Shown here one piece after another: positions 34,563 to 46,440 of a DNA stretch of 64,000 bases. Each line of letters starts with the position of its first letter. Within the stretch, counting starts at the first letter, position 1. Position numbers and translations under genes: made by a program. The DNA comes from Humulus lupulus (lineage: Eukaryota > Streptophyta > Magnoliopsida > Rosales > Cannabaceae). Location of the stretch: the NCBI RefSeq assembly GCF_963169125.1, contig NC_084802.1:23715107-23779106 (forward strand), given 5' to 3'. The notes below the pieces were generated by a model. That model had not been told where the DNA came from. It ran no database searches and saw nothing but the letters and a program-made list of their open reading frames with translations.

Positions 34563-35228
34563 TTTTGGTTTGAAACTCGAGTACTACAATATGCTTTGGC
34601 TACACCTTCCAACTCATAAAATGGCAGGTCAAGAATGGTATTACTCTGGAGATTGCCGTTTGAGGGATCATCTCCTTTCGTCATAAAAATATTCATTCTT
34701 AGAGTTAAGAGTGAATCCAATATCAAATCTGTGTAATACTAATAGGTGTTTCAAGTGATCCCCAAATTTGAATTGGAGCATATGCAATTTTTGAGTGAGT
34801 TTTGTTGTTTTGTTTTAATGTTCTCTGACATTATCTATGCCCAATTTTGGATGGTTCTTTTTCTTTCTTTTTTGAGCAATGAATTCAGACTTAGTTATTT
34901 AGAAAACGAAGAATTTTCTGCTTGGATTTGTTTAATGTGTTTTTCATTACCCTTTGTTTGAAGTATGGAAGGGGGAAGAATTTTCTTTGCTTGACGTAAG
35001 ATTATTTAGCCTTATCTGTCCTGTAGGCTCATTGACTACATACAGTAGACTAGTCGTCAGTCAAATCATGTTTGTCATTTGACAATTTCCTAGAAATTGA
35101 GAGCCCATCAATGAATTCTTCTTCATTACTCCCTGCACCAATAATAAAAAGCCAATATTTTTTCATCTTACATAGAAAAGCATCAAGACCCTTTCTCTTT
35201 ACATCATCACCCCTCAAACCCAAGCTTC
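34563..35228 (+). other. Spacer between ALG12 and PRA1
   Basis: Holds the ALG12 3' untranslated region and the PRA1 promoter in 666 bp. No clear AATAAA follows ALG12. A CCAATAATAAAAAG stretch near 35138 could belong to the PRA1 promoter. No other gene seen. Confidence 0.45.
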
Positions 35229-35813
35229 ATGGCCAACTATGGAACTGTCCAAAGGCCATCCACAACCTCAGCTCCTCCTCTCATAGGTGAGCCTTATGAT
35301 CCAAAAAACTCCACAAGAAAGAACTTATCTGTATCTGACCTCAAACACCTTTGGCCTTTCAATATCCCCACAACCACAGAAGCTGCAACCATTAGAATCA
35401 TCAGAAACCTGGGTGACTTTGGATTGTTCTATGCTCTTTTCATATGGATTGGCCTCTTCATATCCCTTATCCCAGAAAGAAAAGTCTCCTTGATTTACTT
35501 GGTGATTATGACCTATATAACAGCTGTGTACCTTCTGGTGTTAAGGGCACTGCCCAAGTCTGTTGACCTCGATAGGTTCATCGACAAAAGAGTAGTCCTT
35601 TTCATTCTAGCCATAGTGACTATGGTTGAGCTCATCCTAACAAAGGCTGCTGTGCATCTTTTTGCAACTTTGGGTATTGGTGTTCCAATAATTTTGGTTC
35701 ATGCAGTTTTAACAATCCGAAATGAACTTTCTGCGGATGGTGAGGCTTCTGATGCTGTGGAAGTAGTTCCTCTTAGAAACTCCAATGAAGCAGAGTCAGT
35801 TGATATAGTTTGA
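35229..35813 (+). CDS. PRA1 (prenylated Rab acceptor) family protein
   Basis: An intronless 194-codon gene. PRA1 proteins are small four-helix membrane proteins of the ER-Golgi-endosome system that bind prenylated Rab GTPases and act in vesicle traffic. Seen here: a short polar N-terminus with a conserved LKHLWPFNIPTT-like entry, two closely spaced hydrophobic hairpins (about residues 68-110 and 123-160), the family-typical RNLGDFGLFYALFIWIGLF and GVPIILVHAVLT-type segments, and an acidic C-terminal tail ending near ESVDIV. Length is normal for plant PRA1 proteins, which are usually intronless. The first ATG in the frame follows a CT-rich leader. Same strand as ALG12, 666 bp downstream, with its own apparent 3' end; no functional link to ALG12 is evident. 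The exact subgroup is not assigned. Confidence 0.93.
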   Translation: MANYGTVQRPSTTSAPPLIGEPYDPKNSTRKNLSVSDLKHLWPFNIPTTTEAATIRIIRNLGDFGLFYALFIWIGLFISLIPERKVSLIYLVIMTYITAVYLLVLRALPKSVDLDRFIDKRVVLFILAIVTMVELILTKAAVHLFATLGIGVPIILVHAVLTIRNELSADGEASDAVEVVPLRNSNEAESVDIV

Positions 35814-35883
35814 TTATTTTTTAAGATTTTGGTAACCAGTGTGGAATTAAATGTTTAAGTGTGGAATTAAATGTTAAATTTTT

Positions 35884-35889
35884 AATAAA
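35884..35889 (+). terminator. Possible PRA1 polyadenylation signal
   Basis: AATAAA, 70 bases after the PRA1 stop codon, just beyond a direct duplication of AGTGTGGAATTAAATGTT (about 35839-35875). Confidence 0.5.
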
Positions 35890-36110
35890 ATTTCACCAGA
35901 TCTGTGTACTGGTTTATTCTAAATTTGAATTTTCTCTACATTTGGTAAGGCAGTTTGATTGACTTGGGCTTGGAAGAGATGAATTGAAGTCCATTTATCA
36001 TACAAGCAATCTCCACTGATGGCGGATAAACTATTTCTAGTTTCTCCCAAGTCCTCAACACGCTTAGTCCAATTATTATGCTATCCTTCTTAACTTCTTA
36101 ATTTCATTAT

Positions 36111-36905
36111 GGGTACGTTTGGAAAGTTACTCTGTAATTGAAATTGGAATTTTGTGTAATTCGGAGTAATTATTTGATTTTGTGTGTTTGTCAGGCTATG
36201 TAATTACACAAGTTTTATGTAATTGGAAGTAATTGAGGGGTCATAATTATACTTTCTAATTCTCATAACTCATATAAGAATTGTGTATAATTACACTATG
36301 TAATTACTAATGCGTATCAATTTTAAAATGTTTATTACATAATATTATTTTTTGTGTAACCTAACTGTTTTGCTAAATATGATGATAAGAATGCATAAGT
36401 AATTACCACTTGACATTCAAACGCATATTATATTTTAAAATAGTGTAATTAGTCAAATATGTAATTACTACTCAAGTACTTACATAGTTGTTTCCAAACA
36501 CGCAAGGGTGCACTTGGAAAGCCACCCAATAATTGAAATTTGGTGTAATTCGAAGTAATTACTCAATTTGACATGTTTGTCTGACCATGTAATTACACAG
36601 TAATTATGTAATTGGATGTAATTGAGGGGTCCCAATTACAGTCTCAAATTCTCATAGCCTCGTAAGAATTGTGTGTAATTAATTACTAATTACTATCAAT
36701 TTTAACTAGTATTTATTACATAATATTATTTTTCTGTGTAATTGTTATTTGTTTTGTAAAACATGACAATAAGAATTCATAAATAATTACCACTTGACAT
36801 CCAAATACACATTGTATTTTAAAATATAGTATGATTACTCATATATGTAATTATTACCATAGTAATTACACGCCTTAGTAATTACAGTTGTTTCCAAACA
36901 CATCT
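36111..36905. mobile_element. Two tandem MITEs of about 0.4 kb each
   Basis: The first copy, about 36111-36505, starts GGGTACGTTTGGAAAG and ends GTTTCCAAACACGC. The second, about 36506-36905, starts GGGTGCACTTGGAAAG and ends GTTTCCAAACACAT. Both are full of GTAATTACA-type palindromes and align along their length. No coding sequence. Ends resemble hAT- or PIF-type MITEs; the superfamily is not settled because flanking duplications are unclear. Confidence 0.7.
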
Positions 36906-36938
36906 TAAATAAACGTTATTTTATACTTATATGTCTTA

Positions 36939-37375
36939 GAGCATCTTCAATGGAGTGCTATAAAAGTTGTGCATAACTATTTTTTAGTCCATCTCCATAA
37001 AATGGAACTCCAACGATGGTCTAAAATGTGTGCCAGATTTGGTACATGCTAAAAGTTGTGCCAAATTTGAGACAAAATATAGCATGTGTCAAATTTGGCT
37101 CACAATAAATATCAAATTTTTTAATTACTCATTTGTCACTCATTAATGTGATTTATTAATTGAAAAAAGTTTTTAAGTTTTAATTTATCTTTTAATAATA
37201 AAAAATTAATTGTTTTGTATATTTTCAATAAGTATTAATAGCTATATTAACTTTTTTTAGCTAGTTTGCACCTTGTGTATTGAAGTACAAATACAAAAAA
37301 TTGGCCAAATATAGCATTGAAAAATATTTTGAGCTAAATTTGACACAAAAAATACACCATCCATTGAAGATGCTC
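36939..37375. mobile_element. Tourist/PIF-like MITE of 437 bp
   Basis: Terminal inverted repeats GAGCATCTTCAATGGA (left) and TCCATTGAAGATGCTC (right) match perfectly over 16 bp. TTA flanks both sides (36936-36938 and 37376-37378), as expected for a PIF/Harbinger-derived MITE. Confidence 0.85.
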
Positions 37376-37501
37376 TTAGGTATCTCATTTTTTTATTGAA
37401 AAATATTTCATTGAAAAATATTTCATTAATGGGATTTGGTAAGTAAAAGTATTTCATTTGTAAGTAAGTTTATGATATCGACGTGGTTGATATATAAATG
37501 T

Positions 37502-39605
37502 TGTTGGGAATTGTGCCCTGAAAACATATGTAGTAGACATTGTTTTATGAAATAAATAAATGAATTGAATTTGTTATGCATATATTTTATGGACTATATT
37601 ATTCTGTAATAATATTATGTAAATATCAGGAAAATTTCTAAGTTCATATATGTGATCTCAAACACGTATTGGTACAGGATGATTGTATTTGAGATAAATG
37701 AACTTGAATAGTCCGCAGTAAAATAAAGTTGTGGAATCTTTATATTAATTACTGCAAGTATGGTCCACTAGTATTATGAATACATGTGACCTAGATCCGG
37801 ATCACTAGTGTGGTAGGACACTTTAGTGGAGGTGCTTTATATATTAGAGAATATATAGAACTGGACCAGATATTTTTATTAATATTTAGTTAAATACCGT
37901 TTCGAAGTATTAATTAAATATATCAACTGATGATCATATACAAATAGATCTTAATCCTGAAGTTACTATGAACTCCTGTTTATGTTATATGAGTTCTTTA
38001 ATTCACTTGTTAGGGTCTGTCAGAATGATCAGGCTAGAAACTTTTGTTTTGGGAACTCATTAATGTAGATGGCTGGGGACATAGTATACAGATATGGAAT
38101 CTATGCCTTCTCGCAAGAGATTGAATGATGGTTCTCTTAAGGACTTTTGGGACTGAAAGGTTATTGAGCTCAAATTCATAATTTAGTTATGAATTTACTT
38201 TCACTAGTAAAGTCAATGGTACTTAAGAAAACAAGAGATAATTAAAAGGGTATAACGGTAATTTTATTCCCAATTAATTATGAACCATTATTAGAGGGTC
38301 AAGTTGTATGCAATGATTACATCAATGGACGCTTTATAATTATAAAGTACTCAGTAAATGAAATGTCTATAATTACAAGAGTGCAGTCTCATATTTATAG
38401 TGGAATAATCATGAGATTAATAAATTAAGATTATTTAATTAAAGAGTTTAATTAATAATCTCAAATTTATTGGAACTTGGAATTATAGGTCCATAGGTCT
38501 CCATAGCGGCTCTATCAACACTATTCAAGGTAAGAGTTGATATGAAGGGAAAAATAGTTTAAAGACATATTTGAGAAGAAATTTGTTCTTCAGGCCAAAT
38601 ATGCAATTATATGATAATAGTGATTAATTAATTAAAAATTAGTTGTAGTTAACAAAATTAATTAATATTTAATTATTGTATAATTTTCAAAATTATATTA
38701 AATAATTAAATTAATTTCAAAATTTAATTAATTATAATTTTCGAAATTATAATAAATTAAATATTTATTTTCAAAAATATTGGATTTAATTAATTGGTAG
38801 AATTAATTAAATATCTTTATTTGAGTAGGAGATAATAATCTGATAAGTTCAAATTGGATTTGAATTTAAAAGATTAATATTTATTCAAATAATTAATTTA
38901 AATTTGAATTCAAATTTTAATTAGTTATCAGGAAGTAGTTTGAACAAATAATTATATAAAAAATTGAAAAAAAAACCAACATTTACACGTGCACACACAG
39001 TCCACTGTGTGTGGCGTGTAGGGCTATTTTTCAGGGATAGAATTTTCATTTTTAATTAATTAATTAATTAATGGATAATTCAAAAATTAGTTTTTAGATT
39101 TTTTCATTAATAGAATAATTAATTAATTAAAAAGTAAATTGTAAGTTGGTTACCGATTTATTTTTTAAATTTGAATATTTTCTTTTAAGTATGACTAATC
39201 AGAAAATATTCAGAGATCTAACACAATTCAGAAAATTCAAAAATAAAGAACCAATTCTTAGGCCTATTCTCCTGATCTCAAATCACAAATAAACTATCAT
39301 TCATTCTCTAAGTTCCCACATACTTCACACACTTCTTGAGGTGTAAAGAACGCTGTGGAAAATCTTGGTGTGAGTACGTGGGAGCGGCTTAGATAGGAAG
39401 TTCGTTCTAAATACGAAAAAATAGCAAGAACACTTGATAAGTTTTAAGAAGTATGAATTCTGTCATTAATTTTCTTATGATTAATGTATGTATATTAATT
39501 GATCCACATATTTAAAGGTAGTTTAAATATGATACAAAATTTTTGTTGTACACTAGGTCAACCCCACAACTTTTCCGCTGCGTATTAAAAAACTCGTTCC
39601 TATCA
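37502..39605 (+). mobile_element. Copia-type solo LTR (2.1 kb)
   Basis: Starts TGTTGGGAATTGTG, ends CCTATCA, flanked by a perfect 5-bp aatgt (37497-37501 and 39606-39610). No coding sequence. The first 60 bases and the region around CTTGGTGTGAG and TTCCGCTG correspond to the minus-strand LTR at 52254-54129, so the two belong to one family. The interior is very rich in AATTAATTAAT runs (38400-39140). Copia assignment is inferred from the end sequences and resemblance to known long copia LTRs. Confidence 0.85.
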
Positions 39606-39610
39606 AATGT

Positions 39611-41680
39611 TTTTTATTTGAATCATAAGTGGACCATCACCCCGTAGGATGTTGAACATATTCTACTTATAACAAATTGTTATTAGCTTTATAAAATTTA
39701 GACAAAGTGAATAAGTGCATAATGTGTCAAGCTAGCATAAGTTTTCATATGTTGGATTGTTTCAAAGAATTTGCAATCTTGGGAATGATTTTGCAAGTAA
39801 GCTTTAATTTGATTGGGTGAAATGAAATTAGAATGTTAATAGAAATTAAATAAAAATGATAATTTTTTTGTTGTTTGTTTGAATATTGGATTTGTATATG
39901 GATAATTAATAAAATTGTAAAATGATTATTGAAATTTACTTTTTTTTTTCAATTATTGAGATTTAGTTTGACTTTGAAGATTATTATTTTTTTTGAGTGA
40001 GGTTTATTAAAAATGTTGACTTAAGAAAATTGTAACTACATAATTACATAATGTTTTTAGTTTAATAACAAGTATCCCTTTAAATTAAGAAACAAATAAT
40101 TAAAAAATAGAGAAAATTACAATCTTTACCGCAAAAACCTACCGCAAAAACCTAAATTATTTCTTTTATACAATTTAACGGGAATTTTATCATTTTTATT
40201 ATTCGTACTTTTTTATTTCATTTTTACGGACTCCCTCCGCACCACCGGCGGGAAGATGCGAAGTAGAAAAAATCAGCCGGAGAATTTGGGGACTCGATTC
40301 TGGGATTGGCGGTGCGGAGAATCAAGATGACGTTCGCAACCCAAGTGAGCGACCCAAAAATTTGTTGGAATTTCAAGAGGCGTAACCATGAAACCACCAG
40401 CTGGGTCATCAGGATTTTTGAGACTTTCTACCCGAGTCCATCGGTCTAGCTCCTTCGTTCGATGGCCAGATCATACGACAACAAACTCTCACCGTTCTTA
40501 TTCTATTAGCTGGTCGAAGCTTCTGCTGCCTCCACTAAATTCACGTGATTGTACGGTGACGACCGGTACAGTGAAAAGTCGTAATGACCCAAGTCCGGTG
40601 AACTGACCTGTCGTGATTCCCATATGGTTGTTGTTCGGGTCTTCGAACTCTGTTTTCCAACGTGTGTGTCTCCAACTCGATCGCCATGTTTGTATATAAC
40701 CTTACGTTGCATAAGTTTCTTATCATGGCTAGCTATGGCCCTTATCTCACGGTGTTGATATGAACTGAATATGGTCGACTCATAAAAAAGAAATGTGTTA
40801 TATGTGAAGAGAGTATTGGTTTTTGATGGTGGACTTTAAAATCAACTAATATTATATATATATATATATATAATTTTAGTTATTTTTTAAAAAATGCACT
40901 GTTAAATTTTGTAACGTTTATTTATTTTATAGCTGCAGTGGGTTGCAGTATGTTGTTATAAGATTGTTGTCGTGTTGCATTTAACCTGTTTTTTAAAATG
41001 TTGGAGTGAGTTTTTTGATATTGCTTTTGTGTTTTTTTTTTTAATTTTTTTTTTAACTGCAATGAGCTGCACTGTATTATTGTGAGGTTTTTGTCGTGTT
41101 ACTTTTAAGTTATTTTTTTAATATTGTTTTTTTGTGGGTTGATGTTTTGTATAAATGGTATTTTTTTATAATTTTGAAATTTTAAAATCATATTTTAAAA
41201 AATTTGAGTTAGTAAAAATATTTTAAAAAAATAAGGGAACGAAAAAATATAAAAAAATCATAAAAAATCCCTAAAAATATCACTGTAGTTCCATACGTAT
41301 TTTTAATTAATTTAAATATGTTTAGTCATTTTTTTAATTTTAAATACATTTTTAGTGGATTTTTATATTTTAAAATCAATTTAGATTTTTTTCAGAAATA
41401 AAAATATGAGTTGGACTAATCAGAATGAGACACGTGTCTGTTCTAGCAACACTTAACAAAGTTAACATAGGCAGGAGATAGTGAGGAACGCACGCTTCTA
41501 ACAACATTAGGTATTATCCTGTAAAGAAAAGATTGGGTATATAAGCTTTACAAACTAAAAAGTAAAAACATTAGTTTATGCCGCATTTTTTCCTTAATTT
41601 ATTCATTGGTGAGTATAGTTATACATGTTTATTCACAATCAATATTAATTTTAATTATCTTAAAATTTCAAATAATTTAT
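39611..41680. other. Gene-poor stretch; short GC-richer island at 40220-40720
   Basis: 40220-40720 stands out as GC-richer and has overlapping short frames on both strands (for example 40388-40606 plus, 40506-40712 minus), but I recognise none of them. It may be a decayed first exon or promoter. The rest is A/T-rich with T runs and a TA repeat at 40854-40872. No gene called. Confidence 0.45.
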
Positions 41681-41687
41681 AGGAAAT

Positions 41688-41965
41688 TTCTTTGGACCTT
41701 CAAAAAGAGCCCTACCGGTTTTGGTGCGATTTTTTTTTATGACCGTGTATATTGTAGTTATTTAGAATATCTGCAAATTTTTTTTTATGACCGTGTATAC
41801 TAGTTTTCGACACTGTAAATTATTCAGAATTTTCTAAAAATTTGCAGGATGTTCTAAATAACTACAATATACATGATCATAAAAAAATCACGCCAAAAAC
41901 TATTCACGGGTTAAGAATACAAAAAAATCCTACCGATAAGGCTCTTTTTGAAGTCCCTACCATAT
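41688..41965. mobile_element. Short foldback/MITE element
   Basis: Arms of roughly 100-110 bp: left TTCAAAAAGAGCCCTACCGG... and ATTGTAGTTATTTAGAATAT; right ATGTTCTAAATAACTACAAT... and CCGATAAGGCTCTTTTTGAA. The block TTTTTTTTATGACCGTGTATA is duplicated inside the left arm (41733 and 41783). No coding sequence. Confidence 0.65.
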
Positions 41966-42482
41966 AATTATCCTAATTTATAATACTGAAGAAACAAAAC
42001 TTTGACAAATGGAAAAAAGATAGTGAAAGTAATAATTATTTTTCAGCGATGTCTTTGATATTCTTTCTGCTAACCCTATCAATATCAAATTTAGGACCAG
42101 GAGTAGTTCGAAAGGTCAGTTATTGATCAGGCTTGTTGGCTCTTGACCTGCGGAATTCTTAATTTTAAAGGTTTAAAAGTGACACTACTTTTATACAATG
42201 TGAAGATAAATTTGTTGTATTTTAATGTATATGAGTAATTATTTTGTAATAGCTGCATATATATGAACTAAAAACAATTATGTGAGCTTGCATGACTTTG
42301 TTTACCAATATTATGCATCTTTTGAATTTAAAATCACGAATAACTAGTTGGCTAATATTCTTCATGATACTAGGTTGTACACATAAAAGTATTCGTGTAT
42401 ATTTACCTAATTGTAAGATTTTTAAAATGTCAATCACTATTCTTAGTATCTGATTGGGGTTAATCGATCTTATCTATTATTA

Positions 42483-43270
42483 TTAGAGAAATTGGTGGAA
42501 ATAGACATCTTTTATAGTATATTTTGCACAATAACCTACTTTCAAAACATTTTAGCTAAATGCCTATTTTATTAATGAATTTTTTGTATTACCCATTTTA
42601 CCCTTAAAATAAAATAATAATAAATTAAAATAAAAATCCTAATAACTATCATCTTTTTCCTCTCACCCATCCACCCACACCCATCCACAACCACCCACTA
42701 TCATCCCCCGCCACCACCACCACCACCACCACCATTGGCGACCACTGCCCCCTACCGCCGGCGAACACTGCTCATCACCAAATGCTGCCATGTCTCCAAA
42801 ATTCTAGCCACCACTCATTCAAAAGGTTGGTTTATAAAAGTTTTTTTTATATATAAAATATGAGATTTTTGATATTATTTTTGTAGATTTAAAATGCAAA
42901 ATGATGGTTTTAGTATATTGAAAGTATAAGTAAGGATTTAGGTTTATTTATGAGATTTTATGGAGGTTAAAGTTTGAAAATCTGAAAAAATTAATAGTGG
43001 TTTCGGCTATTTTCGAGATAGAGAAATCCAGAATTTTTTAACAGCTTGTCTAATTTTTCGACAAGGAGTCTAATATTTTAGACCAGTTGTCTAAATTTTA
43101 GACCAATAGTCGTATTTTTTCGACCCCCTGTCTAAATTTTAGACCATCTGTCAAATTTAGACATGTAGTCTAATTTTTAGACAGATCGTCATATATTTTC
43201 AACCACCTGTCTAATTTTTAGACGGGTTGTCGAATTATCAGACAGGTTGTCGAATTTCTAGATTTTCAAC
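42483..43270. mobile_element. Probable MULE end or non-autonomous MULE
   Basis: 42483 on (GAGAAATTGGTGGAAATAGA...) reads like the T/A-rich terminal repeats of plant TIR-MULEs, with the phrase ACCCATTTTACCCTTAAAAT. It is followed by a C-rich leader-like part with a CCA microsatellite (42709-42735) and then the dyad array. I could not find the other end. MULE assignment is inference. Confidence 0.4.
43046..43265. repeat. Array of about eleven 20-21-bp dyad units
   Basis: Units average 20-21 bp. Each carries an imperfect palindrome like GTCTAAATTTTAGAC (variants GTCGTATTTTTTCGAC, GTCTAATTTTTAGAC, GTCGAATTATCAGAC), with 4-6-bp spacers. The first units start at 43048, 43069 and 43091. Confidence 0.9.
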
Positions 43271-44205
43271 TTAATTTTCATTTTTTTATATAACTTTTTA
43301 ATCAAAGTAATACCAATAACTTTTATTTTCACCTTCTTGGGGCTAATATTATTCTTGGGTTATTTGCTCCACCATTATAATCGGCTTAGTTTGCCATATT
43401 ATGGTCATTTTCATTGTGAGATCTGCACAACTCTTTGAGTGATTGCTTGATCTCTAGGATATTTGTCCTTTTTAACCATTAAACGATAAATTCTGTCCCC
43501 TTTAAAAAAAAATGTTGCAATTGGTTTCTTCACAATTTTTATGCACAACAAGGAGATAGATTGTTCAAAATGCAGTTGTGAAAGTAACTATATTTCAATA
43601 TAGATTAAGTAAGGTATTTTAAGATTTCAGAACCATGCATTCCTTGTACAATTAGTGAGAAACAAACTATTTTTTTACAAATTATGTTGTCTTATTTTTC
43701 TGAAAAGCATAATTGTATTGCGTAACTGATAACGGGTATGGTGATATCAAAACAATTCTTAAACAAATTGACAAAGAAAATAAACATTTCAATTTTTGTC
43801 TTGAAGGATTTAAGATATTTTTTTTAGTATAAAGTAGGCTTTATGCTTCTTCGTGGCTAAGCAGTAAACCAAGTGATTTGATATTTCTATATGATATATC
43901 CAAGTTAGTTTTGACAAAAAAGGAGAGACGAATGGTAAAGAGTTGTTGGAAAAAGTTAATTTAGGTTAGAGAGTTGAATATGATGAATGAATAATTGTAA
44001 ATTTAAAGCTAAATTGGAAAGTCTTGCATAGAAAATTTAAGCTACATCTCTATACTTAATTGCCAAAGTGTTGTATTTCATTTATATAAATCTATATGTA
44101 TGTCCTTATGAATATATATATATATATATATTCAAAACAATACACATAGTAGAAAACATAAATCATACAAGCATGTGAATATTATAAAGATACGTAATAC
44201 AATAA
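43271..44205. other. No gene recognised
   Basis: AT-rich DNA with a TA microsatellite at 44112-44131. No conserved frame or element ends noted. Confidence 0.5.
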
Positions 44206-44503
44206 CAAAATCATTAGAGTGCTTACAAGATGTGTAGCAGAACAATGACTACTCCCTTTGGATTTCCTAACCTTTTGTCCTTGTTGAATGCTAGGTATTG
44301 TAAGGAATCCAAACTGCTTTTAAACAAAACCACAGTCTTCCAAGTTTTTCTCTAAAACAACCTAGTGTTTATATGGGCAAGTCTCAACACATGAGAAGAG
44401 AATTCCTAGAGAAAAAACTAAGAGAGAGTTGGCGGCTAGGTATAGAATACTAGTAGTGAATTTTTACCTTGTCAAATTCATCTGACCTAATTCATTCTAT
44501 AAC
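44206..44503 (-). mobile_element. Fragment resembling a minus-strand copia-type LTR
   Basis: Order and wording match the minus-strand LTR at 49020-49260 (a GTAGCAGAAC-like block, then TTTCTAACC, then TCTCAACACATGAGA). The match is loose and the ends are not visible; the gypsy-type solo LTR at 44504 interrupts it. Confidence 0.4.
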
Positions 44504-45449
44504 TGTAACGTCTCAAATTACCTAATGAGGCTTATGGCCTTGATTAGGGAGCCGGGATGACAAACTATGAAAAATTATGTGTTTATGTGATGTATATGTG
44601 TATCATTGTATGATTATGTGAGTTATATTATAACATGACTTGATATGCATGTTTAAGTGTATTAAATATGCATGTGGGCCTGTTTCTTATCAGAAGGGCA
44701 ATTTTCATAATTTGGCCCGTTATGGGTATATTTGGCATATATCACATATATGTGTGGGACCACATTATTATGTGGATATATTTGGGTAACTTGGCACTAG
44801 GCGATCCTAGGGAGCAAGTAGCGGGAAAGTCATAACGAGACCAATACTTGACTCGGGGTGAGTCAAGGGGTATTTTGGGTATTTAGTAAATTACCGGGAT
44901 ATTGGGTAATGTGAATAAATATTTGAGGGTATGTTTGGAGTTAGTGAGAACTGGAGGGAATTATGGGGATTTTGACCATTTTACCCTCAAGGACATTTTT
45001 GGTACCCGAGCTTTGGAATTTGCTTAAGGTTACTTGAGCTTTAAGTAACCTGACAGAAATAAAAATCACGTTCAAACACTCTCGTTCTCTCTCCCTTAGT
45101 CTCACTTGACACTCGTTAGCATTTTCGAAGGAAACTTGAGTGTTAGGGCTCGGATTCAAGCAAGATTAGAGTCATAAAGATTCTATGGAAGATTAGAAGC
45201 TTGATAGCCGGAGGATTTAGCTGGAAAACAACTTAATCAGAGGCAATTTAAGCTTTGAATTCCTGAGTTTCTATTTCTTTAAGTTTCTTGAGTTTTGATT
45301 TGGATTTTATGGTTCGATGAGTTTTTGATCCATTTGGTTGGTGGGTTTTGTTGCCTGGAACATTTTGGGGATGTTGTGAGATTGAATTGTGGGTTTGGTA
45401 CGGTTTTGGGATGAGTATTTGGGAGGAATTGAATCAGAGAAATTTGGGT

Positions 45450-45620
45450 TTGTGGGGTCGCGCCGAGGCCCTGTTCTTGGGGCGTCGCGACCCTCATGAA
45501 CCTAGGAGCCTGGGTGGTTCCCTGTTGCAGGGTCGCGCCACGGCCTGTGTCCAGGAAAAAGGTGAGCCTTGGGCTCTCTGTCTTAGGGCGGGTCGCGGCT
45601 CAAATGTTGTGAGCCGCGAT
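45450..45620. repeat. GC-rich module in the 44504 LTR
   Basis: Cores GGTCGCGCCGAGGCCC, GGCGTCGCGACCC, GGTCGCGCCACGGCC and GTCGCGGCTC, at intervals of 30-60 bp. It occupies the same place in the LTR as the CCGCGG cores in the 994 copy but uses TCGCG cores. Confidence 0.65.
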
Positions 45621-46059
45621 GCTTAAGGGGTTTTTGGGCCCTGAGGAGGTTTTGAGTACGGAAACTCAAACCTACGGGCTCGGGAACAATCCTACTACCC
45701 GATTTAGTAGAATTCGACGTCCTGGAGGCTAGGACTCAGTCCGGAAGCCTTTATTTGCTCGTTATTGAGGAGATTCTATACTTGGTTGTGACTAGGTTAT
45801 TAGAATTAGGATCGTGCTCGAAGGTCGTTCCTATTTTATATTACACTCGGACCTGAGGTAAGAAAACTGCACCCAATACGTGGTGTACGTGATTAGGGCT
45901 TGGCTGGTTGTTAAACAAGGATATGAATAGGGCATGGACCCCTGAGAATGTGCATGATTATGATTATGATTATGCCTGTGATTGTTGATTAAGTATGTTG
46001 AATCCTCTGTTTCTGGATATTTGTTATATAATGAATGCCTGTTCGCATTATCTGATTGA

Positions 46060-46440
46060 GAAAGGCTTGACTTATGAGTCAAGGACGGAAATAGTGCTGA
46101 GTGCTGGTCGAAAAGCATTGACTTATGAGTCAAGGACGACAATAGTGTTGAGCGCTGGTCTAAAAGCATTGACTTATAAGTCAAGGGTGGCAATAGTGCG
46201 CTGAGCACTGGTTGATATGGTTAGATCTAATCAGGAGCGCATCATACGCTTGTCCGACCCAATGGTCGCGGAAGATTAAGTGCTAGGTACGTTGGGCCAG
46301 CTCTAGGGCTAGTTATACAGAGGATATGGAAATAGGCCCCGGGGTGACTTATTAGTCCCATATCTTAGGGCATTAAGCCCCAGTATGATTCGTTAATCAT
46401 TTAATTAGGGCAGTTGGCCCCCATATGACACTCCAGCCAT
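46060..46440. repeat. Dyad run and triplicated unit in the 44504 LTR
   Basis: A unit of about 55-57 bp with the stem TTGACTTATGAGTCAA (third copy TTGACTTATAAGTCAA) is repeated three times from 46065. It is followed by TTAGATCTAA, CGACC-4-GGTCG, CCCCGGGG, GACT-4-AGTC, GGGC-5-GCCC, GATT-4-AATC and GGGC-5-GCCC. Layout is equivalent to 2347-2800 with mostly different stems. Confidence 0.75.

Noticed and set aside
40388..40726. Possible small genes on both strands in the GC-richer island
   Set aside because: Frames overlap on opposite strands, have no similarity I recognise and no clear splice or promoter context; kept only as a region note.
43046..43265. CRISPR-like array
   Set aside because: Short palindromic units with 4-6-bp spacers in a plant nuclear context; no unique spacers of CRISPR length and no cas genes.
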